Shown one piece after another: positions 25,946 through 37,794 of a stretch of DNA of 64,000 nucleotides. A program made the translations under genes and the position numbers. Below the pieces are notes generated by a model, which saw only the letters and a program-made list of their open reading frames with translations, did not search any database and was not told the origin of the DNA. The number at the start of each line of letters is the position of its first letter. Position 1 is the stretch's first letter. Source of the stretch: Jackrogersella multiformis (taxonomy: Eukaryota; Ascomycota; Sordariomycetes; Xylariales; Hypoxylaceae); NCBI GenBank assembly GCA_902806575.1, contig CADCXD010000018.1, forward strand, positions 3,844,001-3,908,000. The letters are read 5' to 3'.

Positions 25946-26689
25946 CTAGATTCTAGGGCTCTTTTACAAGTTACAACATCCATTGGAACATTGGAGCATT
26001 GGCGGCTAGGCTGCCCAAGCCGATATATGCAGGCAGGTATGTATTTAGGAAGCACTGGGATGATTTATCGGATCCGAGGTTAGGGTGACCTAGTGAGTAC
26101 TAGGTAGTATTATGGTATCGTGTACCCGTTCACAAGACAACCTCTATGGCCGGCTGATATGTTACGGGCTACTTGCTAGGTGCATCATTCCCTGTGGTTG
26201 GCTATCGAAAGTGAAAAAAGGGCATCCTAGCTGCAGCCAGGCGCCGGGCTTGACGGTTGTTTCTCACACTCACTTACTACCATAGGATATAATGAGCGAG
26301 GCAGGGCATGGGATGGGGATGGAGAGGGGGAGGGGCCGTTTAAGAGGAGGGGTTTATGACAACGAGATGGATATGATGAGTGATCAACAAAACTTCCGAC
26401 AGTCCCTGCCTGGATTTCATCAAGGTGGTGATTTTGTCATGTGGCTGGGAAAACGAGTCAGTACCTAAGTAGGGTGCCGATTATTATTATATTATAAATG
26501 CCTCTAGGTATTGATTCGTGCTTAAGGATTGTGACTGTGTTGGAATAATACCTACCTAGGGACCTACCTAAAGTAAAAGAACTGATCAAGGTATTAACTT
26601 CCTCAAAATACCTACCTAGGTATGTTACGGGCCTATAAGGAACGCAATTTAGCAACCTTGTGCGACCTTTTTCCCTTTTAATGTGCAAG

Positions 26690-27100
26690 GTTCATGAATC
26701 CATATGAAGGAGGGGCAGAGGGGTTGTTCTCCATTATGCCGTAAAATACGGCATTTTTTTTTGTGACTTTAATTATCTTAAAACGTATAAAAAAAATTAA
26801 GCTGCTTTAAAGTGCGGAAGAAGAAAGAAGTCATAATATAAGAAAGGAAAGAAAAACGAGAAAAAAAAACCATTGTTTAGAAAGCATCGTTTTTTATTAT
26901 ATTATTAAAATATCTATTTTAGTCGCAATCTTATTTATTAAACACTTTATACTGTATTATTATTATGTCATATTAAGCTAACGAGCCATGCTACCTTTTA
27001 AATGAATGACGAAATTGTAAAGATAAACGTAAAAGATTGAAGATTGAACTAGTGAAAGTGGTAAGTAATTATTGCATAGCCTTATACCATACCCGTTAAT
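26690..27100. other. AT-rich block
   Basis: A visibly AT-rich island of about 400 bases with poly-A and poly-T runs and stacked TTATTA words, unlike the surrounding DNA. No open frame. It starts with a hairpin plus oligo-T at 26736-26762. It could be a decayed transposon end, but I see no coding relic or terminal repeat that proves it. Confidence 0.5.
26736..26762 (+). other. Perfect 8-bp hairpin followed by nine Ts
   Basis: ATGCCGTA, a three-A loop and TACGGCAT, ending directly in a run of nine Ts. In form this resembles an intrinsic terminator. In a fungus an oligo-T run could end an RNA polymerase III transcript. No pol III A or B box is evident upstream. Confidence 0.45.
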
Positions 27101-28166
27101 ATACTCGCTTCGTGCATACAAATACTTAAATGACAAGGTGAAACCAATTCTGAAATCTGTCTACCCAGTCAGAAATTCTACCTACCTAATAGGAACAGCA
27201 TCATCCTAGCACTCACAGCCAACGTCGATAGTTCCAAGCCGTCGAATCAATGCAGCAAGGAGCACAAGTTACACAATACCTACATACATATGAGTACGAC
27301 ACTTCAATGGATGTTGCCCACAAGTTGGCCTTGCTTTTGATTCTTGACGACACCAGACGCCAAACAAACCAAGCTCAAATGACACTGGCAGACTGGACAT
27401 CTAGTCGGTGGTGCCCGGACGCAGGCACCAGCTGGCGGCATCTAAGCCTGGCTCAGGGAGGGCCAAGCCTCTGTCTTGGATCGCCCGCTTTCTTATCTCC
27501 CAGCTCCTCAGCTTAGACGGAAGGTAGTCTGGAAGTCAGTCAGCTGGAAAGGTCCTTTCCGTGAAGGAAAAACCACAAGCAAATGATTCCTTCAGGTATT
27601 TCCTCATTAATACCTAGGTAAGACCCACAACGCCAATAGTAACATACTATTGCATAACCTACCTTGGTACCCGGACAGTTACAATACGTACTGTACGATG
27701 TATGTATGTACCTATGAGCATGGGTCAAGACTGATTCGGTTGTTTTTGAAGAGCCAGAAGCTAGAGCCAGAGCCGTCCATCGAATAAAAACCTATGTGGA
27801 CAATGGAATCCCTTGAATAACGCAAACTACCTAAAACTTGCACTCACACATGTTAGCTCATGCCAGGTAGGTCATGGATGTATGGATGTATGTATGGATA
27901 TGTATGGATCAGAACGTAGGTGGATTAATGTAGGCTTGTCTCTCGGTTTGAGGTACCTACCCACCTTCCACTCTCCCATCATATTACCATTGGATGCATA
28001 TCGATACCTCGTCCCGTCGTATCGCACATCACACATCGTACAGTGCAGTAGGTATTGTAAGGTAATAAGGTAAGATGGTAAGAGCAAGCGCATTTGCTGC
28101 ATCGCACCTACTGCCCTCCTACTGCGCTCTTACCTATTAACTTCTTACCTTGATAGCCTTCTTTTT

Positions 28167-28250
28167 GTATCCCTCCTACCTTCCTACCTTTCTCTTTTTT
28201 CCTTCCCTTTTCCTCCTTCCCCCGTCCCTTCGTTATTCTGCGATCTACCT
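28167..28250 (+). promoter_or_regulatory. Pyrimidine-rich tract upstream of the RING gene
   Basis: A run made almost only of C and T lies about 0.9-1.0 kb before the ATG at 29180. CT tracts of this kind are common in fungal promoters. A (CGCCCA)3 repeat follows at 28393-28411. The transcription start is not visible from sequence alone. Confidence 0.4.
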
Positions 28251-29179
28251 TCCCCCGGAGGTAGAACATAATATTTCCAGGTAGGTCCGAATAACCTCGG
28301 ACGCTGGTATCTGAGTACCTACTTTTACCGAACGTCTAACATCCCCAATCACCTTTTCCCTCTCATCATTTCCGGAGACTTATCCCCCCCAAGCGCCCAC
28401 GCCCACGCCCACAACCTCGCCGCCTAACTATACCCTAGAATCAAGTCGTGATACATTACCAGAATATAAACATATTTTTTCTTCTCTTTCTCTGTGTCTC
28501 TCATAAATATTCCATTTCGAAATATCGTCATAGTCAAGCGTTTGTCAAATTCCAGCACTCATCTACTCTATAGCCTGGTGGTTAGTGTTCGGGGAAAGAG
28601 GGAATCTTCACCAATTTAGATCTTAAGGGTCGAGTCTCCATTCAACTTGCTATCTCACAGCGACAGTATCAATAACATCGACTACCTTAAGGGTCGACGA
28701 GCACGAGCAAACCGTTTGAGAACACCCACTTGTCGCAGGAACGATATCACACACCGTGAAAACACTTCCCTCGTCAATTTAACACAGTCATCGTCGTCGT
28801 CATCAGTTTCGTGGGTTCGCCGTCTCCCCCGCCTTCCGCTCTCCGCCCTTCTTTGCGAACAGTATCGAGTACTTAACGCAACACTTCTTGGGATGCACGA
28901 TATTTGTTCTTCTCCAGTTCCGGGGTTAAAGAAGAATATCAACGATCGTCACTACTGAGTCCTCTGCCGGGTGATCTTCGTTCTCCCTAGGAGTAAATTC
29001 AGTCATCCAACTGACTGATTGACCCCTCTCAACGTCCCCGTTCTCCACCATCCCACATAACTCCATCCACTCCATCAAGAACATCTCGGCGGCCGGAACA
29101 TCATATTATTAAGGACATAGGAGCGAGAGTGACAGCCTCTTGAAAGAAAGGCTGCCACTCTCCAGCAGAAAGAGACGTC

Positions 29180-31565
29180 ATGGATCCTTCAGCAATGGAT
29201 TTCATGATGCACCACCAAGAGCACGTCGGCTCGCCCTCGCCCTCGTCAAATATGGACCATGGAGCTCGCTCGGCTTGTCCGGCCTTACGGGCTTCCGCCG
29301 AGCTTAATCAACACTCGTCCATGTTCTCGTCCCGCCCCAGCTACCATTTCGATCCCGTCCCCGTCCACGTAAACCCTCACGTATGGCAAACTTTACCCTC
29401 GCCTTATGGTCGGTGGACTACGGATAATGCCTTTCAACCATCTCCGCAGATTATGTCACCGAGTACGGGTCAAGTCAGCCCACCGCCTTATCCATCGAAT
29501 GGAATGACCACGTACAACCCCCACCAATCAGCACCGTACCGTTACAGACCGATGCTGGGTTTGCAAAGAATTGGAGGAACCGCTCCCATTCAACACAGCC
29601 AAGGAAACTTCTCGAGCTCCAATCAAAACCAAGGTCAACAACAACCTCAGGGTGGAATCGGTAGTGGAAGTAATCCCGGAGCCGGAGCCGGAGTGCATAG
29701 TTCAACGCATCCAAATAACTCGACTCATACTCATAATAACTCTACTCACAGCTCAACGCATGGTTCAGCACATGGTTCGGCACATGGTTCAAGAACAAAC
29801 AGCACCCTACCATCTATCAACTCCATACCCTCTCTGCCCACAAACCACAATCTGCAAACACAAACATACCCACATAATTCTCGTCCAGGTCAGCAGTCAG
29901 GCAGACACAGCCCTCCTCCTTTCGTAAGGCAAAATAGTCTGCCATCAACTTCACTTTCAATGGCCGAAGTAACTGTTTCTTCCTCAGGCGGAAGAAACGA
30001 GGCAGGACCTTCTCAGCCAGGTATATTATTCTCCCTATCGCGCGCTCGCGAGCGTATCAACCCCCAATAGATATTTTAAAATATTGACACTTTCTTAGCT
30101 TCATCGTCGTCTCCCCGTCGATCAACTGCAACCTCGCGGACTGCAGACATGTCAAACGAGGAGTTCGCTGCAGAGTCGCGACGAGCTAGCGTAAACCGCC
30201 ACAGACGTGGCCTTACGCGACTGCCATCAGAGTCCGGTTGGTCTAGTGACGATGATTCGGAACATGATGCGGTTGCGTTGTCGCTTCTAGAGGCGGCTGT
30301 GTCCGGTCCGTCCGGAGAGACTGGGGCTGAAGAGCGATTGAGAGCCCAGCAGGTTATGAGAGGCACCCTCTCCGCTAAGCGTGTAGCCTCTAAGAAAGCT
30401 CTCGCGTCGCTCGAGAGTGTGTCAATTGCGAGTCTGCCAGAGAACGAGAAAAGTGAGTAACGCGGCGATATGAATCAACTTGCTCCTTGCTAATAGTACA
30501 TAGCCTGCGTGATCTGCTACAACGACTATGGGGCCGAGACTCCTGAAGGCATCAGCGAGCAGCCGCTGCGACTGCCACGATGTAAGCACGTCTTCGGAGA
30601 CCACTGCATTAAGAAGTGGTTCGAAGAATCGGACAGCTGCCCATACTGCAGAGATAGAGTCCCCTCGGAACCTCAGTATCGCCACGCAATGAACGCCCAT
30701 AACGTGTACCGTTTCTTGCGCCAGCACCAGCAGATGCAGTTGCAGATGAGAGGCGTTCGGGATCATGAACGAGGCGAATCGGAGCCGCAGAGTCGACATA
30801 ATGATGCTATGTTGAACGGATTTGCCGCCTTGGCATCGAGGTATTTATTTGTGCCCGCCTACAATGTGATATATGTATACTGACGTGTGGCACAGCCCGT
30901 TTGCAGACTTCGAGTATGGCGCCGTAGGAGGCCCTGCATCTCGAAGAGCTGATGGCATGGCGATGTACGGCTCTCGAACCCCGGCTTGGCATGGAACTTC
31001 CGGAGAGCGTCACTCTCCGCTCCCATTCAACGAGGCAAGCGATAACCGACGTAGGGTGCGCCCTCGCCACGGCAGCCTGCGAGGATTCCCTTCGGGACGT
31101 TCGCATTATTCGACACCTCCTGCCAACGGCGCTGCTCAAGCTCAGGTTCGTTCCACTAACCGCCCTAACCACCCCCATTTTGTGTTGCTCGAAGTCCCCT
31201 AGATCGATTTAGAGGTTACTAACGGTTTGCTGCAGCAATACCCATGGGTCAACAGAGCAAACCAGAACCATTCGCACAATCGACAGCAGTCCGTGTCTTC
31301 GCAGAACGGTCCTAGCCGATCGACATTCGACGCTAGTGTCCCTCCCTTTCCATTCCAGCCGCAGATGGGAGCTCCCTCTGAGCCTTATCTGAACCCGTTG
31401 AACATAACAAGTCCAACTGGCACCTCTGAGGAGTATCCTACACTTCCGCACATGCGCACACAGCACGTCTCGCCGGTATCCCCGACATATCCGGGACCAG
31501 AGGTCTACATGGCGAACGCGGAGGAGTCCATGTATGGTGGATCGGTTTCTCATCAGCAGTTGTAG
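29180..31565 (+). CDS. RING-finger protein, five exons
   Basis: Joining 29180-30020, 30099-30452, 30504-30840, 30896-31145 and 31236-31565 gives 703 residues; all introns are GT-AG and in phase, and the last has a TACTAAC branch site. The first ~390 residues are Ser/Asn/Gln/His-rich and disordered, with a His/Ser/Thr repeat near residue 190. A RING-type domain spans residues 400-447: Cys400, Cys403, Cys425, His427, Cys433, Cys444, Cys447. The usual fifth ligand position is Gly430, with a His at 432. RING proteins are normally ubiquitin E3 ligases; that role is inferred, and no substrate is suggested. The C-terminal part is again Pro/Ser/Arg-rich. The stop TAG at 31563 is followed by 85 more open codons in the same frame to 31823. 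These could be read through, or joined by removing 31503-31565 as an intron. Confidence 0.85.
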
Positions 31566-31823
31566 GCAGACGAATCTGGAGGAAATCGATCCGCACCACG
31601 AACTGGTCCACCCTCCCGTCCACCCTCCCGTCCGTCGTCCCGCGCAGGACCTCCCAACACCGATCGTAGCCATGAGCCGGTCCAGCCATTCTATTGGCTC
31701 CGGGGAGGAAACCAAGGACCACACTCTCGGGATCGTTCTGAGGACCAACCCCCGGTTCTCCCGCGACGAAGTAGACGACACAGACGGAATGCACACCGTT
31801 CCGGCGACAAGGGTGATCATTAA
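31566..31823 (+). other. In-frame extension after the RING-gene stop
   Basis: After TAG the same frame stays open for 85 codons before TAA at 31821. The translation is Pro/Ser/Arg-rich (for example TGPPSRPPSRPSSRAGPP) and ends in a strongly basic segment, like the low-complexity tail of the RING protein. Removing 31503-31565 (starts GTCTAC, ends TTGTAG, 63 bases, phase 0) would fuse it in frame, although the donor is weak. Confidence 0.45.
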
Positions 31824-32855
31824 GCGAAAGTCGCAGTTCATGGATCCCGGGGGCCGGGCATTTATTTTCTTCTTCGTGCATACGACGTTTTATGGAACAG
31901 GTAATTCGCATAGAAATCTGCATTGTCCTTCTTCATTTTTCGTCAAACGGCATCTCGACGGTTTGGCACGACGCAAAGGCTGATTTGACGGTTGCGTCTT
32001 CATTTCTACTTCTACTCGACTCCGCAAACATATCTGCTGGGCGTTAGGGGAGTTCTTGTGGCCGGAATAAGGGTGGCTATATCACGCACGATACGTACTA
32101 GGTTCTCGATGATTCTCATTTTCTTTCTTTTCTGCACGGCCGGTTCGAGTCACGAACTGCCTCATTTGACGACAACGCATGAATGATTTTTTCTTCTTCC
32201 AGGAGACAGTTACTAGACTGGGAAGTCTCCTCCCCCGCGGCAAAACAAACCTCACAGGGAATATTTTCGGCCTCAGGACGATGGCTATCATGAATGTAAA
32301 TACTTGACCCCGTCTCCCCCCACCCCCACAAGATACAATTTGACGCGATGGATTATACTTCTTAATTCAGCTAGGTAAATAGGCTCTTAATCGAGCGCTA
32401 TGCTTCGGTAATCGGCAAATTCTGTCTGTAGCTTTGGAGTCTTGATCTGGTGATGTCTTGCTTCTGTCTTGGGTGAATACTATAGAGGCGTTTGGTAGGA
32501 GGTAGAGTCTTCATATAGAAATCGGAGACGAACACGGAGACGCAGTAGACTTATAAACATATACGGGTTTCGTTTAAATGTCACTCGAAACTTGCGATAG
32601 TTCTAGACTTGACTTCTAAAATTAGAATTTCGCATCCTAAAGCTCCATGATAACTCTAAGTGGTATGTAAGGTATACATGAGCCCAATACATATGAATTT
32701 TGGTTTAAAAATCCACGAACCAGCCTAATGCCAAACCAAGCAAACTTGATAGCCACCACTCAATACTTCAATACTTTAGGTACCTACGAAGCTTAACTCC
32801 TCTAATCCAAAACAAAGCATCATTCCAACTCCTCTCCCTTCCCTTCCCTCCCCGA
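31824..32855. other. Intergenic region between the RING and kinase-like genes
   Basis: Probable convergent 3' ends of the two flanking genes. No gene, no tRNA and no notable repeat is seen, apart from pyrimidine-rich sequence next to the kinase-like stop codon. Confidence 0.6.
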
Positions 32856-34183
32856 TCACAGCTTCGCCCCCGCACCCGCCCCGGGCCCCCTCTTCGCGCG
32901 CTCGGCCCTGACCAGGTCCCAGGCGAACTCGCCCAGCAGCGGCATGGCGGCGGCGTGCTTCTGGGCGACGGCGCTGCTGGCCTGGCGCACGGCCACGCGC
33001 GCCGCGATCCCCTGGCAGATAGCCGCCAGCCGGAACACGCTGAAGGCGGCGGCCCAGGCTACCTCCTCGGGCGCCGGCGCCCACCCCGCCGCCGCGCTGT
33101 ACCATGAGATCACCTGCTCCGGGGTCGGCAGGCCCGGCGTCGCGTTCGGGAGGAAGCCCGCGTTCGAGACGGCTGCGGCGGCGGTGGTTTCGGCGGCGGG
33201 TTTGGAGGGGGAGGAGGAAGAGGAAGGGGAAGAAGACATGGACGCGCTGTAGAAGGGGTGCATCAGGTTCGCCAGGTCCGACAGCGGGTGCCCGATGGTG
33301 CTCATCTCCCAGTCGAGGATGCCGGCGACGCGGGGCCCGTCGGCGGCGAACACCACGTTGTCGATCTTGTAGTCGCCGTGGACGAGGGCGGCGCGGTCGC
33401 GCGGCCGCAGAGCCGCGTCCCCGAAAAACGCCATCAGCTCCTCCATGTGCGGTATGGGGCCGACGGGCACGCCGGTGTCGACGTCGGCGGCGCGCGCCTG
33501 CGCGGCGCAGATCTGCCGCCACGTGGCTAGCTGGCGGTCGTAGAAGCCGGTCGCCTTGCCGAAGGACGCGAGGCCCACGGAGGCCGGGTCCACGCGGTGC
33601 AGGGCGGCGAGGGCCTCGACGGCGGCCCTCCACAGCAGCCCGCGCTCACGGGCGGACCGCGCGCCCGGCATGGCGGCGTCCTCGAAGATGCGGCCGCCGA
33701 CGAACGACATGATGTAGAAGGGGGTGCCGAGGACGGCGGGGTCCTCGCACAGCGCGTGGGCGCGCGGCACGGGTACGCCCGAGCCCTGCAGCGCGCTGAT
33801 GATGCGGTGCTCGCGCTCCACCTTGTGGGCCGCCTGCGACAGCAGCTTGCCCGCGGGCTTCTTGCGCAGCACGTACCGCGACCCGCCGGGCGAGGTGAGC
33901 TGGTAGGTCGGGTTGGACTGGCCGAAGCCGAACTGGGGTGGGGTAGGGGTGTTAGTTGGTTGGATTTCAAGTTGGCTTCCCCCTTTTTTTGAAGAGTCTT
34001 TTTGAAGGGGGAGATGTCTTTCACAACGCGGTGTGGTGGGCAGAGGTCAATGCCTCGCACCGCTCGCTTATGGTTACTACTCACCTGCTTCACGTCCAGC
34101 GGGACCTCGATCTCGGGTATGTTCTCGCGGACGTAGCGTTCCAACGCCGCCGTGTCGATCGGATGCCGCACTTCTCCTGCCAT
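32856..34183 (-). CDS. Aminoglycoside-phosphotransferase-fold (APH/ACAD10-11-like) protein
   Basis: Two exons, 34183-34085 and 33932-32856, separated by a 152-base GT-AG intron, encode 391 residues. The protein has the kinase-like APH fold: a Gly-rich segment after residue 34 (FGFGQSNPTY), a catalytic HGDYKIDN motif at 218-225 and an ILDWE metal-binding motif with Asp240. This arrangement, including the FGFGQSNPTYxL start, matches the N-terminal kinase domain of ACAD10/ACAD11, which phosphorylates 4-hydroxyacyl-CoAs in animals. Fungal stand-alone copies are common; the substrate here is inferred only. A Ser/Ala-rich insert (about residues 255-285) interrupts the C-lobe. The coding DNA is strikingly GC-rich, with almost every third position G or C, unlike neighbouring Utp12. 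That creates long spurious open frames on both strands. The downstream Utp12 gene is on the same strand but 628 bases away. Confidence 0.87.
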
Positions 34184-34811
34184 TGCTCGAACCGAACCGA
34201 ATAGACACGCACGCTTTTTGCTTATATAAGGCTGACTGACAAAAAGGAGTAAAAGAAAACGAATGAAGAGAAAAGGGTAAGAGAGGTTAATTGCCTATCT
34301 GGGTTCCTATATCATGTATCTTTTAAGTAAATATCAGCATCGCATAGTCTCGTGTGTGTTGTATCAGTGTAGAAGTTAGTAATAGCCAATAGTTTGTTTA
34401 AATTTAAACAGCAAGAGCAAGAGCAAGACCAAGGAAATAAATGACGGGGATTAAACCCATCCGCCGAGGTAAGTTACTAACCTGGAAGGCGGGAACGGGA
34501 CAGCTCCCCTCCCTCCCCCACGTGATTGGTAGCTCCTATCATCAGCATAGGTATGGAAAATATGCGGGGGAGGGGTAGAGCGTTACATCTAGGAGCTCTT
34601 AGTCTCCTGCCAAGACCCTCGGCTCCCATCTGTTCGGAGCTAAGCTCCCTACCTAGGTCCCTCGGATAGATGATATCATTGGTTGAATCTCTCGGTAGGT
34701 TCGCTTATGTAATAGTTTGAACTTAAATACCTATTTTATATTTTTATATTCCTATTGCTATTCCTATTCCTATTATTAAACATTGCGTGTATCACCGAAT
34801 GTCTAATACCA
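34184..34811. other. Intergenic region, promoter of the kinase-like gene
   Basis: Lies between the start of the kinase-like gene and the 3' end of Utp12, both on the minus strand. It contains a perfect 16-base palindrome (TGTTTAAATTTAAACA, 34395-34410) followed directly by (GCAAGA)3, and a TACCTAGG motif near 34648. No gene seen. Confidence 0.6.
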
Positions 34812-37794
34812 TCACGATACATGCACGAAAGTTCGTTTCTTAACGTTTTGAACCCCGGTGCCGTCGTCCCAGTTCTCATCCACGTATTCCTTGATTCCCC
34901 TATCTTGGATTTGCATCCCCGCTATCTTGAGTGCCGCTATGTTGTAACCCATCTCGTCTTTCTGCCTCTGGAGGGCTTTCCGCAGATTTGATCTGATGCC
35001 GTCTAGCATGGCTCGCATCGTCCTGCTGGCCACTATCTGGCGGTGGTGGGTCTTCAACATGAAGAACAGGATTTTGCACGTTAGAGGGATGTTCATTGAC
35101 CTCATGGCAAAGAGGTTGAGGAAGGTGAAGAGCATAGGGACTGATGCGAACGGGAGGACGAGTAGTGCATCGTTCAGCGCTGATGCTGCCGGTCTTTGAA
35201 GGACCTTCATAACGTACTCCTCCGCACTGATTCCGCCATGGGCCATGAACATCGGGTCGCGTTGAGGCGGCGCAATATTCGGGTTGGATGTCTTGGCTTC
35301 TTCCCACTCTCGCATTACGTGCAAGTCGACCATGCCGAGTTCTAATGCCTCTGCTATTCGTTCGCCGTGATTCAGCGTTTCTGAGGTTTGCTTGGTTGCC
35401 GCCCCGATTTCTCCGTTTTCATCTTCATCGGCATCTTGCTCCAGAGACTTCGTCAATGTACCCTCGTACAATTCCTCTATCTCCTTTTCTCTCTCTTCCT
35501 CGAGGAAGATCTGCTCGTCTGTTTCTTCCCAAACTCGGATGCTCTTGTCATGACTAGCGCTAACAATAAAGGGGGGCTCACTGCTTTGGCTGATTGCGAG
35601 AGCCCATATCTCCCCGTGATGGCCGTCGAGCCGCTGGATTTGCTCAAACTTGTCACCGTCCCAGTACTTGATCGTCCGATCCTTGCTGGCGCTGAAAAAG
35701 TGGTGACCATTTCCTTCTCGGTTGTTCGGAAGGAATTTGACCTGGAGAATGCTGTCTTGATGCCCTAGCAATGCTTTATGACAATCGCCAAAGTCGAGAC
35801 CCCATATCCTGATATTCTTGTCCGCCGAACACGTAACGATCAACTTGCTGTCGTATGAGATATCCATATCCAATACAGGTAGCTTGTGGCCGTAAAGGTT
35901 AAGATACAACTTAAGGGAATCCACGAAGAACACTTTCACCGTGCTATCTAATAAAGCAACAGCTAGGAGCCTCGCATCTGGTGAGAACTTAAGACTCAAT
36001 ATGTCATCTGCAACCTTCAGCGTCCGCGAATGTGATAATTTCAGACGTGATGTAGTTCGAGTTGTGCCAAGAATTTCCTCTTGCACGACCTGAACCTTCC
36101 AGAACTTGGCCGTCTTATCTGCACTTCCAGATACTATCGATCGACCGTCCGGATGAACCTGCAGAGACCAAACTGCCCCTTCGTGGGCGCTGACGCTGTC
36201 AAGCAGGGTACCGGTGGCCACTTCGAACAACTCAATCTCGCCGCTTTTCGTGCCGATGACGACGAGCCTGTCTCCCGGTAAGAACGCACAGCACAGCGCA
36301 TATCCGCACTCCAAAGTTTTGCCACATTTTTGTGTCAGCATTGACCATATTTTGAGGCTTCCGTTAGAGGCCGAAGCCAGCCATTTGTCGTCAGAGCTTA
36401 AGGCTAACGATCGAATATCCGCTCGGTGACCAGGTATTTCGATAGATAAGGCTCTCTCGTAGTCGGGAACGTCTTCCTTCTTGGACTTCCCACTCTTCTC
36501 CTTTAACGGCATATTGTACAGTTCCAGCTGGTTGTTCGTCGCACTGACAAGCAGCTCGAGTTTCTTCTTGCTGCGGGTATCGGCCCAATCGACTGATTTC
36601 ACTTTCCCGCCTGTCCGGATGATCAGGTGCTGGGCGAAAGCATCATTAATATCAGCACTACTGATGTCCTCATCATGGTCATCCTCTCCGTCCAGATGGG
36701 TATCGCCGTCCGTGTTGCTATCTTTCTTCTGCGCAAGTTTCTCTCGTCTCCTTTTCTTCTTCCTAGCCAAGCTCTTCTTGATCTCAACCTCATTTCGTAT
36801 CCTCCATATCTCAACAGATTTCTCTGATCCGTGTACGGCAAAGTAATCTCGGCGAGGATGAAAGACAACTTCGGTAGCCTTATCCTTTCCATGTCGGAAT
36901 AAGGTCCCTCGATCTCGTAAATATTGTATGTTGGCAGGCATATCCACTTGTTGCCTCGACGCGGCTAGCAAAACGGCATCGAGAGCCCAGACCTTGAGTT
37001 CACCGGCGTTTCCTGCGGTTATACATCCGCTATAGTCCGGAGAGAGCCCCAATGCCCAGCATTCGCCATTCGTTTGCGCGATGTGTGTTTCGATACAATG
37101 CCTTGACCCCAAATCCCAGAGTTTAATCAGCGCATCCTTTCCGGTAGTGAGTAGGAATCCCTCGGACGAAGAGTCGCCTGCACTGTCGAGAACCATGGCC
37201 TGCGAGTCTTCCCCATCTGCGACCTCCTCTTGTGGTTCTACGAACTGTAGCCCTGTGATTTGATCCTTATGTCCCCGAAGCTTGAACTGGCCGACTTCTG
37301 CTATAAGATCCCAGACGATGACATTAGTGTCTTTCGAGCCGCTCGCTAGTCGGACGCCGGATCGGTCGAATGATAGAATGGTAATGGCTGAGCGATGGCC
37401 ATTGAAGGTAATAAAAGGACTCGGGTCCTTGCTCCTCCATAGTCGGACGCTACCATCTTCGTAGCCCGCGGCGAATAAATCGTCATTGATCTTACTCTGG
37501 GCAATAGCAGTTACTTGAGCAGAAGACTTCTCATCCTTCCACCGTTCGACAATATCCCCCGTCTTTATATCCCAACATATGAGCTCTTCATTTGCGGCGA
37601 CAACTGCTTGGCCAGCACCGGTGCTAGAATGGTTCTGTTGGGTCCAGAGGATATTCGAAGTACTGGAGGTTACGAGACCAAACGATTTTGAATGCTCATA
37701 CTTTCTAGGATAAGATTAAAATTAGCAAGAGCTAGCTATGTCTATATGCGATAATGAATTGATGGGTTGGCACTTACAGGTATGATTTGACCAT
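34812..37794 (-). CDS. UTP12: U3 snoRNP / SSU processome WD40 protein Utp12 (Dip2, WDR3)
   Basis: Exon 1 (37794-37778, 17 bases) joins exon 2 (37704-34812) across a 73-base intron with GTAAGT and CTAG ends, giving 969 residues that start MVKSYLKYEHSKSFG. Yeast Dip2/Utp12 is of similar size (943). The protein has many WD40 repeats in two propellers from about residue 15 to 700, with typical GHxxxI...SxDxxxxxW blocks such as DKTAKFWKV and DKNIRIWGL. A charged Lys-rich and Asp/Glu-rich insert separates the repeats near residues 300-350. The C-terminal helical Utp12 domain lies at about 800-920, with a Lys/Arg-rich end. Utp12 sits in the UTP-B subcomplex and is needed for 18S pre-rRNA processing in the nucleolus. 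It is divergent with ARPC2. The first ATG in the big exon (37196) is not the start, because the frame continues upstream with clear WD repeats. Confidence 0.95.

Larger units (their letters stand above)
15769..29179. other. Gene desert of about 13.4 kb
   Basis: No gene can be supported. Open frames up to 193 codons (22034-22615, minus) overlap frames on the other strand and show no domain. The region holds many TACCTAGGTA-type palindromes, simple repeats, a C14 run at 17844, an AT-rich block at about 26690-27100, two coding-like relics near 24.7-25.1 kb and a pyrimidine-rich tract at 28167-28250. The last kilobase is the likely promoter and leader of the RING gene. Confidence 0.6.

Noticed and set aside
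28647..28958. 103-codon frame upstream of the RING gene
   Set aside because: Starts with TTG, has no domain, and lies in the presumed leader; likely chance.
32776..33712. Long alternative frames inside the APH-like gene (285 and 202 codons)
   Set aside because: They are Arg/Pro-rich shadows created by very high GC in the true coding frame.
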